NCBI RefSeq assembly: GCF_003710255.1
Contig: NZ_RHIB01000001.1
Location: 1,178,001 to 1,242,000 of the forward strand
Reading direction: 5' to 3'
Length of the DNA stretch: 64,000 nucleotides
Origin: Alteribacter keqinensis
GTDB taxonomy: Bacteria > Bacillota > Bacilli > Bacillales > Salisediminibacteriaceae
Part shown: one piece after another, positions 7,915-16,303 of the stretch
Layout of the letters: each line of letters opens with the position of its first letter
Position numbering within the stretch: position 1 is the first letter of the stretch
The notes under the pieces: generated by a model
Databases searched by the model: none
The model's input: only the letters and a program-made list of their open reading frames with translations
Told to the model about the DNA's origin: nothing
Made by a program: the position numbers and the translations under genes

Positions 7915-10280
7915 TATGAACTCCTTTTGTTTACGAGAGTTTTAAAGTCATCGGGAATAAGCGTAGTCAGGTCTGTTTCAGCGTTCTGGAAGTTTTGCTC
8001 CTGTTCCATAATCCGATAGGAATGGTGCTGAATCGCATCTTCCACTGCATCCTTCATGGCACGGCCGTTTCCACTTGGTTTGTTACGCTCAATCTGACCT
8101 TTCAAATAATGACCCGTGTCCTTATCAATCCTGTACCCGAATTGATCGACATAATACATAAGAATGGAAAACATCTCATCCGAAGAGTAGTCGGCAAAGA
8201 CGATTGATTTTTTAAACCTGGAAGAAAGCCCCGGGTTACTGTTCAGCAGTGCTTTCATCGGTTCGGGGTAACCGGCAAGAATAACAACGAGATTATCATT
8301 GTGCTTTGTCATTTCATCCACCAGTGTATCAATCGCCTCTTTCCCGTAGTCTTGTGTGCCTCCTGATAGAAGGCTGTATGCTTCATCAATAAACAGGACG
8401 CCTCCGAGGGCTTCACGAATCTTTTTCTTTGTTTTTTCGGCGGTCTGACCAACATATCCGCTCACCAGGTCACTCCTGCCAGTCACCACGAGATGGCCTC
8501 TCTTCAATAAATCCAGTTCATGGAGAATTTCAGAAAAGATTTTTGCGACCGTCGTTTTCCCTGTTCCGGGGTTACCCGTAAAGAGGCTGTGGAGCTGAAC
8601 AGGCACTTCAGGAAGCCCGTTTTCCCGGCGCATAGCCTGGACTATTACAAATGAAGCGAGCGTCTTCACTTCTTTTTTTACTTCATTCAGACCAATCAAT
8701 TCCTGAAGTCGTTCTTCTGCTTTTTTATCATCTGGTTCACCATCTTCGTCAACCAGAAAATCGTTTTTATCCAGAACAGTAAAGTCACTTTTGGTAAAGG
8801 ACCCTCGTTCAGCGGCATTGGAACCTTTGGTAAAAATCGCATTGAGAACGATGTTTTTTGCCGTTCTCGCATTTCCAAATGACTCATCAACCTGCTCCTG
8901 TTCAATGCGTTTTTGAAGAGCTGGCAGGGCTTCCTCGGTAAGGGAAAAATCATTGTCCAAAGCCACGTGTTCTCCAATCTCCAAAAGCTCATCAACACTG
9001 TAATCGGGCAAGTGAATGTGATTACTTTCAGGAAAACGGCTGCGAAGGCCTGGATTACTCCATAAAAACCGGCGCATTTCTTCCGGGTAGCCTGCAAGAA
9101 TAACAGCAAACTTTCCGGCGTATTCCCCGCTGGTCATGGCAGAAACGAGCGTGTCGACGGCAGTCTGACCGTAGTCATTTCCCCCTGCCCCTTCCCGCTT
9201 CAGACTGTATGCTTCATCGACAAACAGGACTCCGCCGACGGCATCTTTAATTACTGCCATTGTTTTTTCTTCTGTCTGTCCCACATAGGAACCAACGAGA
9301 TGGGATCTGTCAACTTCAATCACGTCTTTCCGCGGGAGAACACCTAGCTCGTGATAAATCCTTGCCAGAAGCCTTGCAATCGTTGTTTTCCCTGTACCCG
9401 GATTTCCTGTAAGGATCATGTTCAGACTCTGCTCATCCTGAAAATGAAATCCCTGCTCTTTCCTTTCTTTCTGATACACGAGATATCTGTAATAGTTCCG
9501 AACCCGTTCTTTTACTGTTTCCAGGCCGACCATCGTATGAAGGTCTTTAAGAGCGGAAGGTTCTTCCCCTTTTTTCAGTGAATCCTCCTGTACCGACTGC
9601 CATTTAATTACAAGGGCTTCGAGTTCGGCTACAGCTTCTTTCACCCGAGCGAGATGCTCCTTTGAGTGATAAATTCCGGAGATGCTTGCTTTAAAGGCCA
9701 GAGCAGATTCCTGCAGGCGCTCACACGCTTCACGGAGAGAAGCAAGCAGTTGACTGACGTTGCCGCTGAAGGCATAGGCATCGTAATCGCTCACCCGCTG
9801 TGCATTTTCATCAAGACGGGCGGCCCTCGATGAAAGCTCCTGTTCTTTCGCCAGAAAACTGCCTGCCATCGCTAAATATTGTTCTACGACTGCTTTTTTT
9901 GCATGGCTGTGGTCAGTTTCCCTGATCTTCGGAAAGGTCTGGTTAAAAAGGTCAGTAAGGAGTGAAGAGTAGTCGAGATCCCGCATGAGTGAAGCCGTAT
10001 GCTTGTCTTCCGGCAAAAGGTTACGGGCATCCTCTGCCCACCGGGCTACTTTTTCGTCTTCTTTCTGTTTACGGTGAAACCTTGCTTTTCCTGCAAGTAT
10101 GTACAGGTAGGCAAGTCTTTGCTCACTTGTGTAAAGTGTCCCGTGGTCATCATCGGCATTTTCCGTAACAACCTGGATCAGACGGATGATTTCTGTTTCT
10201 TTTAGCTGTGCTTCAGGTTTATGTAAAAGTCTTTCAATCGATTCATCAATGGTAGGGCGGTTAGTACGTTCACGTTCCAT
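7914..10280 (-). CDS. Tandem-AAA+ ATPase, CbbX/SpoVK type (two ATPase domains)
   Basis: 788 residues. A helical N-terminal region (about 1-250) precedes two CbbX/SpoVK-type AAA+ modules. Each has Walker A ([16 protein letters not shown] near 290; [16 protein letters not shown] near 565), Walker B ([24 protein letters not shown]) and sensor/Arg-finger blocks (NPGLRSRFPE; NPGLSSRFKK). Both sites look competent. Single-module relatives are SpoVK (also in this window) and the Rubisco activase CbbX, hexameric remodelling motors. The role here is unknown; co-transcription with yneP and tlp suggests sporulation. Start ATG 10280 is set by GAGGG six bases upstream. Confidence 0.85.
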   Translation of the reverse strand: MERERTNRPTIDESIERLLHKPEAQLKETEIIRLIQVVTENADDDHGTLYTSEQRLAYLYILAGKARFHRKQKEDEKVARWAEDARNLLPEDKHTASLMRDLDYSSLLTDLFNQTFPKIRETDHSHAKKAVVEQYLAMAGSFLAKEQELSSRAARLDENAQRVSDYDAYAFSGNVSQLLASLREACERLQESALAFKASISGIYHSKEHLARVKEAVAELEALVIKWQSVQEDSLKKGEEPSALKDLHTMVGLETVKERVRNYYRYLVYQKERKEQGFHFQDEQSLNMILTGNPGTGKTTIARLLARIYHELGVLPRKDVIEVDRSHLVGSYVGQTEEKTMAVIKDAVGGVLFVDEAYSLKREGAGGNDYGQTAVDTLVSAMTSGEYAGKFAVILAGYPEEMRRFLWSNPGLRSRFPESNHIHLPDYSVDELLEIGEHVALDNDFSLTEEALPALQKRIEQEQVDESFGNARTAKNIVLNAIFTKGSNAAERGSFTKSDFTVLDKNDFLVDEDGEPDDKKAEERLQELIGLNEVKKEVKTLASFVIVQAMRRENGLPEVPVQLHSLFTGNPGTGKTTVAKIFSEILHELDLLKRGHLVVTGRSDLVSGYVGQTAEKTKKKIREALGGVLFIDEAYSLLSGGTQDYGKEAIDTLVDEMTKHNDNLVVILAGYPEPMKALLNSNPGLSSRFKKSIVFADYSSDEMFSILMYYVDQFGYRIDKDTGHYLKGQIERNKPSGNGRAMKDAVEDAIQHHSYRIMEQEQNFQNAETDLTTLIPDDFKTLVNKRSS

Positions 10281-10405
10281 GTTCTTCCCTCGCTTTCTTT
10301 CACTCATATTGTATCACTGTTTTTTCTGAATTTCTAAGCGTGGCTGTGGCCGATTTCTTTTCTGGGCATATGATGAATAAAATCAAAAGAGAGATGGGAT
10401 GAACG

Positions 10406-10612
10406 ATGCCGCCAAAAAAGAAAAAGAAATATGTCGCACCGGACGCAGGCATTAAATTTAGGCATACGTGGAAGATTGTCATGAGTGATAAATGTGAAGC
10501 ATGCACACAGCAGTGCGCCCGGGGTATCACTTATATGGAAAAAATGCGAAAACCTGGCGCAATAGGGACAGGTGTTCCGTGCCACCTTACACGGGGAAAA
10601 GGAGCAAAATAA
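10406..10612 (+). CDS. Small conserved basic protein with four cysteines
   Basis: 68 residues, beginning MPPKKKKKYVAPDAG. The cysteines lie in CEACTQQC and a later GVPCHL, a spacing that could bind zinc or an iron-sulfur cluster. I do not recognise a characterised family. The ribosome site is moderate (GAGATGGG about 6-9 bases upstream). It is the only plus-strand gene here, diverges from the tandem-AAA gene and ends at a strong terminator. All this supports a real gene. Confidence 0.65.
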   Translation: MPPKKKKKYVAPDAGIKFRHTWKIVMSDKCEACTQQCARGITYMEKMRKPGAIGTGVPCHLTRGKGAK

Positions 10613-10613
10613 A

Positions 10614-10660
10614 AAGGGAGCTTCATGTGGAGAAGGTTTTCTCCCGGAAGCTCCCTTGTT
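10614..10660. terminator. Bidirectional terminator between convergent small genes
   Basis: Stem GGGAGCTTC / GAAGCTCCC with a long loop that itself pairs (GGAGAA/TTCTCC). It has A-rich and T-rich flanks and lies between convergent genes ending at 10612 and 10680. Confidence 0.8.
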
Positions 10661-10679
10661 TATTATGTTGAGCTCCGTT

Positions 10680-10895
10680 TCAGTGGCGGAGCCTTCTTAT
10701 ATAGCACTTGATTTCCTTTTCCAGCTTTTCTTCGTCAATCTCGATTCTTTCTTCCCCGGCTTTTCTTCTGAGAGATGTGAAAATGAGCTCGAGTTCTTCC
10801 TTTAACCCGTCCACCCTGAAGCCGTCATCAATATAGTTCTTCACCCGTGCGTAATAATTCATAAGTTCCTGGTATGAAAGGAATTGATCGTACAT
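10680..10895 (-). CDS. Small hypothetical protein
   Basis: 71 residues, charged and predicted helical (LKEELELIFTSLRRKAGEER, EEKLEKEIKCYIRRLRH), without signal or membrane segment. The start MYDQFLSYQ has GTGAGGCTGG directly upstream. No family recognised. It is bounded by a shared terminator downstream and a separate DMT transporter gene upstream. Confidence 0.55.
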   Translation of the reverse strand: MYDQFLSYQELMNYYARVKNYIDDGFRVDGLKEELELIFTSLRRKAGEERIEIDEEKLEKEIKCYIRRLRH

Positions 10896-10959
10896 CCAGC
10901 CTCACGCTTTCGCTGTTTTTTTTCAGTTTATTCCCATCTGTAAAAAAAGGTGTCAGTAA

Positions 10960-11901
10960 CTATGAGGCTGTCTTTCTTGCTTTTCTTTTTTGCTGGTGAA
11001 TCCATAAAGGTTTCGTTCTGGTACCCACCGTTACTCCGGTAAATACAAACATCGCTCCAATAATATGTGCCAAAAGCAATGGCTCGTCAAGGAAAATAAC
11101 GGCCAAAATGACAGCCGATACCGGCATCAGATTGATAAACAGGGAAGCTTTAGCAGCGCCGATGATCTTTATTCCCTGATAATACATGAGAAAGCTGATC
11201 ACAGTCACAATAATGCTCATATGAAAAATGGAAGACCAGACAACCCAGTCAGCCGCCTCTACCTGGGACCAGCTTGTTTCATAGACAGCAAATGGCATGA
11301 GCATCAGTGTCCCGATGGTAACCGCATAAGTAGTCGAAGTCAGAGCTGAAAATTTCTTTAACGCAACCTTTCCAAGAACACTGTACAGCGCCCAGCAGAT
11401 AACAGCAAATAACAGGACGAGATCAATCGGCTCGAGACCGTTTCTCAAGGTTGCAAGAATCTGCCCGTTTGTAATAATAATGACTGCACCTGTTAAAGCA
11501 AGGACAAGCCCGGTTACATTACGTTTCGTAATGGTTTCCTTTAAGAACAAGCCTGATAAAAGAATGATCAGTACCGGATTGGATGCTATAAACAAGGAGC
11601 TTTTTACGATTGGCGCATATTTGGCAGCTGTAAAGAAAGCAATATTATAGATCGCAATACCCGTAAGTCCGAGGGATATGAGGAGAAGCCAGTCTGTTTT
11701 GGACGGCTTCGGCCGGTCTTTTTCCAGAATCATCATCATGGGAATCAGGATAAGAGCAGCAAAAAAGAAACGCAGAAACGAAACCGTTACCGGATCAAAC
11801 GTTTCTGTGGCAAAGCGTCCTGCAACGAACGCACTTCCCCACGTACTGGTTGCAAAAGCAAGCATAAGATAGACAGGCCATAGTCGTTGTTGTGTCACCA
11901 T
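10960..11901 (-). CDS. EamA/DMT-family drug/metabolite exporter
   Basis: 313 residues with ten hydrophobic helices in two five-helix EamA repeats (about 10-145 and 160-300). Recognisable blocks are STWGSAFVAGRFATE in helix 1 and IFLDEPLLLAHIIGAMFVFTGV near the end. Family role: efflux or exchange of metabolites, amino acids or drugs across the membrane; the substrate is not predictable. The ribosome site before ATG 11901 is weak. A single gene with a long empty region upstream. Confidence 0.85.
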   Translation of the reverse strand: MVTQQRLWPVYLMLAFATSTWGSAFVAGRFATETFDPVTVSFLRFFFAALILIPMMMILEKDRPKPSKTDWLLLISLGLTGIAIYNIAFFTAAKYAPIVKSSLFIASNPVLIILLSGLFLKETITKRNVTGLVLALTGAVIIITNGQILATLRNGLEPIDLVLLFAVICWALYSVLGKVALKKFSALTSTTYAVTIGTLMLMPFAVYETSWSQVEAADWVVWSSIFHMSIIVTVISFLMYYQGIKIIGAAKASLFINLMPVSAVILAVIFLDEPLLLAHIIGAMFVFTGVTVGTRTKPLWIHQQKRKARKTAS

Positions 11902-12021
11902 TCATCAGTCCGTTTCACTAAACTATTCGATATACGAAATATACATGAAAAAAAGCCTCTTGCCTAGAGTGAATGCAGAAAGAAGTGGAACTTATTAAAA
12001 CATTTTGAACCAAAATAGTGA

Positions 12022-12060
12022 GGGCGATTCACAAGGTGGAAGATACCTTGTGAATCGCCC
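12022..12060. terminator. Perfect 16-bp inverted repeat, terminator-like
   Basis: GGGCGATTCACAAGGT pairs perfectly with the copy at 12045-12060 across a 7-base loop, then TTT. No gene on either strand ends immediately beside it. It may end the SleL-like transcript (stop at 12636) or be a separate element. Confidence 0.55.
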
Positions 12061-12270
12061 TTTGAAGCCGTGAAGTGCTTCCTCTTCACGAGTAAAGCGG
12101 TTTTCTTGTTGTTTTAGGAAATTCTAAGATGTAGAAAACTTTATGAGGAATTTTCCGAGTCCAACTCAGCGCCTGCGATCTCGAGGTCATTTCAAGCCAT
12201 CAACTGAATCCAAAGAGCGGCTTCAATATGATTGCCTGAAATCCTTAAACTAAAGTCTAAGGGCAAGTAA

Positions 12271-12573
12271 GTGGCTGGTAAATAAAGAATGTGTTTAGCT
12301 GAAAATCCGAACAATGAACTGACATAGCGGATGAAATATACGCAGACTCCTGCGGCTTAAAAGGCACCGGAAAAGTTAAAGATCGAACTTTTTCAGTGCC
12401 TTCTGAAAAGCAAAGGTGAGACCCCGCAACGAAGTGAAGAGGGTAACCCGCTTCCCTCGGAAAGGGAAGTATATTTCAGAAGCGGTTTATTTGCGCTGTA
12501 TATAATTCGTTCGTATTCTTGTTGATAAAACACTTCTGTCCCAGCCTCAAGTTTTCTTTATCGCTCGTGACCA
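12271..12573. repeat. Intergenic repeat, copy A (carries a nested palindrome)
   Basis: It matches copy B at 15551-15812: GAAATATACGcAGACTCCTGCGG, AAAGCAAAGGTGAGACCCC, GGAAGTATATTTCAGRAGCG and CACTTCTGTCCCAGCCTC occur in the same order. Its right end (12537-12573) is the inverted copy of the left end of copy B with one mismatch. An extra palindrome of about 42 bp (12361-12402) sits inside and is absent from copy B. Confidence 0.75.
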
Positions 12574-12635
12574 ATGCGCTTGCACAAAGTGTTGCTTGTG
12601 CCGATTCGTTTGGACATCCTTTATGTCTTATGGCT

Positions 12636-13964
12636 TTATAATTTTTTCACATCATACCGGTCGCTGAGTATGAGCCAGTTCTGGGGAAAAGGCAATCCAA
12701 GTTTCCAGTAGCTGATTCCTCTCAGCCCGAGTTCATCAATCAGGTTAAACTTCTGTTCTATGCTTCTGGCATCCTCAAACCAAACCTCGTGTTCATCCCC
12801 TTCCTCATCTGTATACGTATAGGTAGGAGCCTGGGATTCTTCATCATACTCGATCGGAACATTGTATTCATACGCCCTCCTCACCGCTTCATTCGGGCTC
12901 ACTGCTTCCGCCATATCCTCTCCGGGTGTGAATGGCAGTGTCCAGTCATATCCATATAAATTCTGTCCGAGCATGATTTTTTCTGCCGGCATCTCTGTGA
13001 GAGCATATTCAACAACTTCTCTCACGGGGCCAATCGGTGAAACGGCCATAGGGGGGCCCCCGCTGTACCCCCATTCATATGTCATTAGAACAACGAAGTC
13101 CACAATTTCCCCGTGGGCGCCGTAGTCGTGTGCTTCGTACCATTTCCCTTCTTGGTCAGCACTCGTTTTCGGAGCCAGAGCAGTTGAAATCAGAAGCCCT
13201 TCCTGTCTGAGTCGTTCCGCAGCTTTCCTGAGAAAATCATTGTACCGCTCTTTGTCCTCAGGCCTTAAATATTCAAAGTCAAAATGGATATCCCCGTAGC
13301 CGACTTCCTGTGCTTCCTGGATAATTTCATCCAGCAAGGTGTTCTGGGCTTCCTCACTCGTAAGAATGGCCGCACCTAAATTATCACTGAACGCTCCCTC
13401 TTCAAGGTTTGTGACTACCATCATTAAAGCGGCACTGTTCTCGTCTGCTATTGCCGGGAAATCATCTAAAAGAGGTGGCTTTAACGTACCGTCGCGGTTC
13501 AATTCATAGCTGAAAGGTGCAAGGTAGGTGAGAAACGGTGCTCTGTTACGAGCCGATTCAATGAGGTTTTCTGATACCTGATCCCCAATCGGTTCTACAT
13601 AGGCATTCGTTTCTATTGTTGTTTTTGAAAGTGGTGGAATGTAGAGCCTTAACCCCACGTTCAACGGTTCATTCATGGAAACCTGGTTGATCCGGGCAAG
13701 CTCATCGACACTTATCCCGAACTTATCGGCGATCTCGAACAAGCTGTCCCCTTCCTGTACGTCATAAAAAGAACCGGTGATCGGAATGACAACACTTTGT
13801 CCTGCGACTAACCGGTCCGGCTCTGGAAGTTCATTGGCCTCTGCAATTTCAGCGGCCGAACTATTATACATTTGTGCAAGGCTGAATAGTGAATCGCCTT
13901 CTTCTACAATATGAATCTGCACACCTTGTTCCCCCCTATTCCCCCATATTCCTTTATCAGGCAT
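12636..13964 (-). CDS. LysM-GH18 spore peptidoglycan hydrolase (SleL/YaaH-like)
   Basis: 442 residues. Two LysM domains (about 17-62: IHIVEEGDSLFSLAQMYN; 66-111: YDVQEGDSLFEIADKFGIS) precede a glycoside-hydrolase-18 domain. The GH18 catalytic signature is DIHFDFEYL, with the Glu as acid/base, followed by VLMTYEWGYSGG. Relatives SleL/YaaH are N-acetylglucosaminidases that break down spore cortex during germination. No signal peptide, as usual for this family. Two starts are possible: ATG 13964 with GAGGTGAT, or GTG 13922 with GGGGGG, which gives the usual length of about 428. Confidence 0.85.
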   Translation of the reverse strand: MPDKGIWGNRGEQGVQIHIVEEGDSLFSLAQMYNSSAAEIAEANELPEPDRLVAGQSVVIPITGSFYDVQEGDSLFEIADKFGISVDELARINQVSMNEPLNVGLRLYIPPLSKTTIETNAYVEPIGDQVSENLIESARNRAPFLTYLAPFSYELNRDGTLKPPLLDDFPAIADENSAALMMVVTNLEEGAFSDNLGAAILTSEEAQNTLLDEIIQEAQEVGYGDIHFDFEYLRPEDKERYNDFLRKAAERLRQEGLLISTALAPKTSADQEGKWYEAHDYGAHGEIVDFVVLMTYEWGYSGGPPMAVSPIGPVREVVEYALTEMPAEKIMLGQNLYGYDWTLPFTPGEDMAEAVSPNEAVRRAYEYNVPIEYDEESQAPTYTYTDEEGDEHEVWFEDARSIEQKFNLIDELGLRGISYWKLGLPFPQNWLILSDRYDVKKL

Positions 13965-14086
13965 GGTTCATCACCTCTATTTATACGCAGCAGGCCCTGG
14001 TTTGATGAATAGGCGGAGGATTTTAATTTCACTATTTTACGGTTCATAGTATACTAAACAACAGTCAGTATAAAGGAGTACATACT

Positions 14087-14737
14087 ATGTTGCGCAAAAT
14101 TCTTGTTACGTTGTTTTATGTAGGCATAGCCGCTTTTATTTATTTCATTCATGAACCACTCCTTCAATGGATTCGTCAGACCGACCGGGAATTTGCCGTT
14201 TTAACCGCCCTTGTTGCCACACTCATGTCGCTTTTTCCTGTCATACCTTACCCGATTGTGGGTGGTGTCATCGGGGCTGCCTACGGGCCTGTTCTTGGAG
14301 GGTTTATTATCTGGTTCGGTTCAAGCATGGCTTCGGTGATTATGTTTGCCATTGTCCGCTACGGATACCAGGACTGGGGAATGAAGGTCCTCCATAAGTA
14401 CAAATACCTTGGCAAATTAACGGTCCTTTTTGAGCGTAATGCCTTTTTGACGATTACGTTATTAAGAATGATCCCGGTCATTCCATCTATTATCATTAAT
14501 GTATATGCAGCATTAAGCCGGGTCCGCTTTTTATCATACGCCCTGGCCTCCTCTCTGGGCAAAATACCATCCATGATTCTGTTTGCCCTGATCGGCCATA
14601 CAATCGTCACAGACCCTCAGGAAATTGTGTATATGATCCTTATATACGGAACGTTTCTTGCTGTGGTGTACGGAGGGTACCGCTATTTCCAGAAGAGAGC
14701 CGAAGCAAAATTTCAAACGGAGCATGAAGAAAATTAA
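14087..14737 (+). CDS. TVP38/TMEM64 (DedA-like, VTT) membrane protein
   Basis: 216 residues with several membrane helices. The characteristic VTT motif region is present: FPVIPYPIVGGVIGAAYGPVLGGFIIWFG (about 65-93), and RMIPVIPSIIINVYAALSRV. The B. subtilis counterpart by size is YtxB. The superfamily includes lipid scramblases and undecaprenyl-phosphate flippases; the function of this member is unknown. AAGGAG lies 8 nt before ATG. It diverges from the SleL-like gene and converges on vanZ. Confidence 0.85.
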   Translation: MLRKILVTLFYVGIAAFIYFIHEPLLQWIRQTDREFAVLTALVATLMSLFPVIPYPIVGGVIGAAYGPVLGGFIIWFGSSMASVIMFAIVRYGYQDWGMKVLHKYKYLGKLTVLFERNAFLTITLLRMIPVIPSIIINVYAALSRVRFLSYALASSLGKIPSMILFALIGHTIVTDPQEIVYMILIYGTFLAVVYGGYRYFQKRAEAKFQTEHEEN

Positions 14738-14775
14738 AAAACAGCAAGGGACCACAGGGTCACCTTGCTGTTTTT
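14735..14775. terminator. Shared bidirectional terminator
   Basis: AAAAAACAGCAAGG pairs with CCTTGCTGTTTTT around a 13-base loop. It sits between the convergent TVP38 and VanZ genes; the vanZ stop lies within it. Confidence 0.85.
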
Positions 14776-15287
14776 ACGTAAAGAACATGAAGTTTTACAG
14801 CGAGCCAGTATAACGAAGCGCCAATGAGCCCGCCAATCGTATTTAAAATAACATCATCCACATTTGCGACCCGGTACGTAAAGAAGTACTGGTTCACTTC
14901 GATAAAAACGGAAAGGACGAGCGCTAGAAACCCTACAGGCAGAATGCCGAGAAGAGATCTTCTCCACCTTCTGTAAAGGAGAGGGAATAAATATCCAAAA
15001 GGAATAAACATAACTATGTTGCCAAGAAGAATTCTGACAGGCACCCATATATCTGTGCTGTAGTAGTAGATATTATGAATACTCAATAATGGGACTACAT
15101 TTAAGTTCCGGCCGTCTGCTCCGACAGGTCCGTATGATGAGCCGTAATTCCAGGCAAAGAATACGACATAAAAAAGACTGGCCATGTATAGGAGAAACAA
15201 TAACGTCACAGCCGCTCTCGGTTTTCTTTTTCTTTTAATACTATCCTCAGGTTTTTGCTGTGTATCATTCTTTTTCATCACTTGCAT
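14760..15287 (-). CDS. VanZ-family membrane protein
   Basis: 175 residues. A Lys-rich cytoplasmic N-terminus (KNDTQQKPEDSIKRKRKPR) is followed by about four helices. VanZ landmarks are the FAWNYGSS...NVVPLLSI block, NIVMFIPFGYLFPLL and FIEVNQYFFTYRVANVDDVILNTIGGLIG. VanZ was named for low-level teicoplanin resistance in enterococci. Chromosomal paralogues are common in Bacillus and need not confer resistance. GGTGAGAG precedes ATG 15287; an internal ATG four codons on is an alternative. Confidence 0.85.
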   Translation of the reverse strand: MQVMKKNDTQQKPEDSIKRKRKPRAAVTLLFLLYMASLFYVVFFAWNYGSSYGPVGADGRNLNVVPLLSIHNIYYYSTDIWVPVRILLGNIVMFIPFGYLFPLLYRRWRRSLLGILPVGFLALVLSVFIEVNQYFFTYRVANVDDVILNTIGGLIGASLYWLAVKLHVLYVKTAR

Positions 15288-15550
15288 CTCTCACCCTGCT
15301 TTCTATCCGGACAGCTTGTTTACGTTCCTTTATTATCTTATGAAGGGCAAGCATGTGGCAACCCTTTTTCATTTAAATAAACACAACAATGTTGTTACAG
15401 GAACTTTTATAGTCCAAGTAACTCAAGTTTTGTTATCCGGATGGTTCAGCAGGGTTATTTCTTACGGTTTGCAGGCACCGCCAAAGAAAGTGAAATATAA
15501 AAACTTCAATCTCTTTTGAAAACTGACAAAGAACAAAAGCTCAATCATCT

Positions 15551-15812
15551 TGGTCACGAGCGGTAAAGAAAACTTGAGGCTGGGACATAAGGAAAGAGTT
15601 TAGCTGAGAATCCCAACGATGCGCGAACAAAGCGGTTGAAATATACGTAGACTCCTGCGGGATGAAAAGCAAAGGTGAGACCCCACAGTGCGTAGCACGA
15701 GGAGGCTCACCAGCTTTCCGCGGAAAGCGAAGTATATTTCAGGAGCGATTCATTTGCACCGCATTTTATTCGTTCGGATTTTCGTTGAGTAAAACACTTC
15801 TGTCCCAGCCTC
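15551..15812. repeat. Intergenic repeat, copy B, with terminal inverted repeats
   Basis: The core from 15576 to 15812 (237 bp) is bounded by a 12-bp perfect inverted repeat, GAGGCTGGGACA at 15576-15587 and TGTCCCAGCCTC at 15801-15812. The outer 25 bp at 15551-15575 are repeated in inverted orientation beside copy A. The interior has a palindromic centre (AAAGCAAAGGTGAGACC... / ...GCTTTCCGCGGAAAGC). No open frame with a ribosome site is inside. Similar GC-rich intergenic repeats are common in Bacillus genomes. Confidence 0.8.
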
Positions 15813-15884
15813 TTAGTTGCCCTTATGGACGCGCAAAAGTTTCATCATAAAGCTACCCACATCTTAGAGAGCTATAAAACAAAA

Positions 15885-15906
15885 AACCTGCCCTATAGGA
15901 CAGGTT
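15885..15906 (-). terminator. Terminator after sspN
   Basis: AACCTGCCC / GGACAGGTT hairpin (one G-U pair) followed by TTTTTTG on the minus strand. Confidence 0.75.
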
Positions 15907-15912
15907 CTCATT

Positions 15913-16047
15913 TTATTTCCCCTTAGACGGAGCATAATCAGGCTGTTCACTGCTTTTATTGTTCATTTGTTTTCCTTTATTGGAATCACTTTTCCTCGGC
16001 TGTGTGCCCAGGTGGTTTGGTCTGTACTGGTCAAACTTATGGCTCAT
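15913..16047 (-). CDS. sspN: Small acid-soluble spore protein N
   Basis: 44 residues, below the size usually scanned. MSHKFDQYRPNHLGTQPRKS followed by NKGKQM carries the PNHxGTxP...NKGKQM pattern of SspN in B. subtilis (48 aa). Known: a minor spore-core protein made in the forespore. GGAGGG lies about 9 nt before ATG 16047. In B. subtilis sspN lies near citB and tlp; here it lies between them too. Confidence 0.85.
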   Translation of the reverse strand: MSHKFDQYRPNHLGTQPRKSDSNKGKQMNNKSSEQPDYAPSKGK

Positions 16048-16107
16048 TGTATAGCCCTCCTTCCATATCCTTAATATGGCCGGACAGAAAGGAGGTATAC
16101 ACGATGA

Positions 16108-16248
16108 TTACAGAGCATTGTCGAGGCGGTCCTGATGACGCTTATCAAGACGAAGCTCAATTCTTTCCATTTCTTTTGGATCGTTCATTAACTGCTGCTT
16201 ATTTTCGTTGATCAGGTCTTCAAATCGTCTTTTCTTCGTTTTTTTCAT
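16108..16248 (-). CDS. FbpB-family small basic protein
   Basis: 46 residues: MKKTKKRRFEDLINENKQQL followed by an acidic-basic helical tail. The start KKxKKRxFExLxxENKxxL resembles the FbpB (YdbN) family. B. subtilis FbpB is Fur-repressed and works with the sRNA FsrA in the iron-sparing response, perhaps as an RNA chaperone. Paralogues are not all iron-regulated, and I see no clear Fur box here. AGAGGTG is about 6 nt before ATG 16248. Confidence 0.65.
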   Translation of the reverse strand: MKKTKKRRFEDLINENKQQLMNDPKEMERIELRLDKRHQDRLDNAL

Positions 16249-16280
16249 TTCTTTCACCTCTATTTGCATTATTAACGCAA

Positions 16281-16303
16281 AAAGAGGAAGTTCATACCTC
16301 TTA
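16281..16303 (-). terminator. Terminator overlapping the end of the DUF421 gene
   Basis: AAGAGG / CCTCTT stem with an 8-9 base loop, followed by TTTTTGC on the minus strand. Confidence 0.55.

Larger units (their letters stand above)
11902..12635. other. Gene-free 734-bp gap with hairpin and an intergenic repeat
   Basis: No coding region with a ribosome site is visible. It holds a perfect hairpin at 12022-12060, an AT-mixed stretch without features (12061-12270) and a repeat copy at 12271-12573 that matches the one at 15.6 kb. Confidence 0.7.
15288..15912. other. Gene-free 625-bp gap holding repeat copy B
   Basis: Contains repeat copy B (15551-15812) and the sspN terminator (15885-15906). 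The rest (15288-15550) shows AT-rich sequence with no supported gene. Confidence 0.65.
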
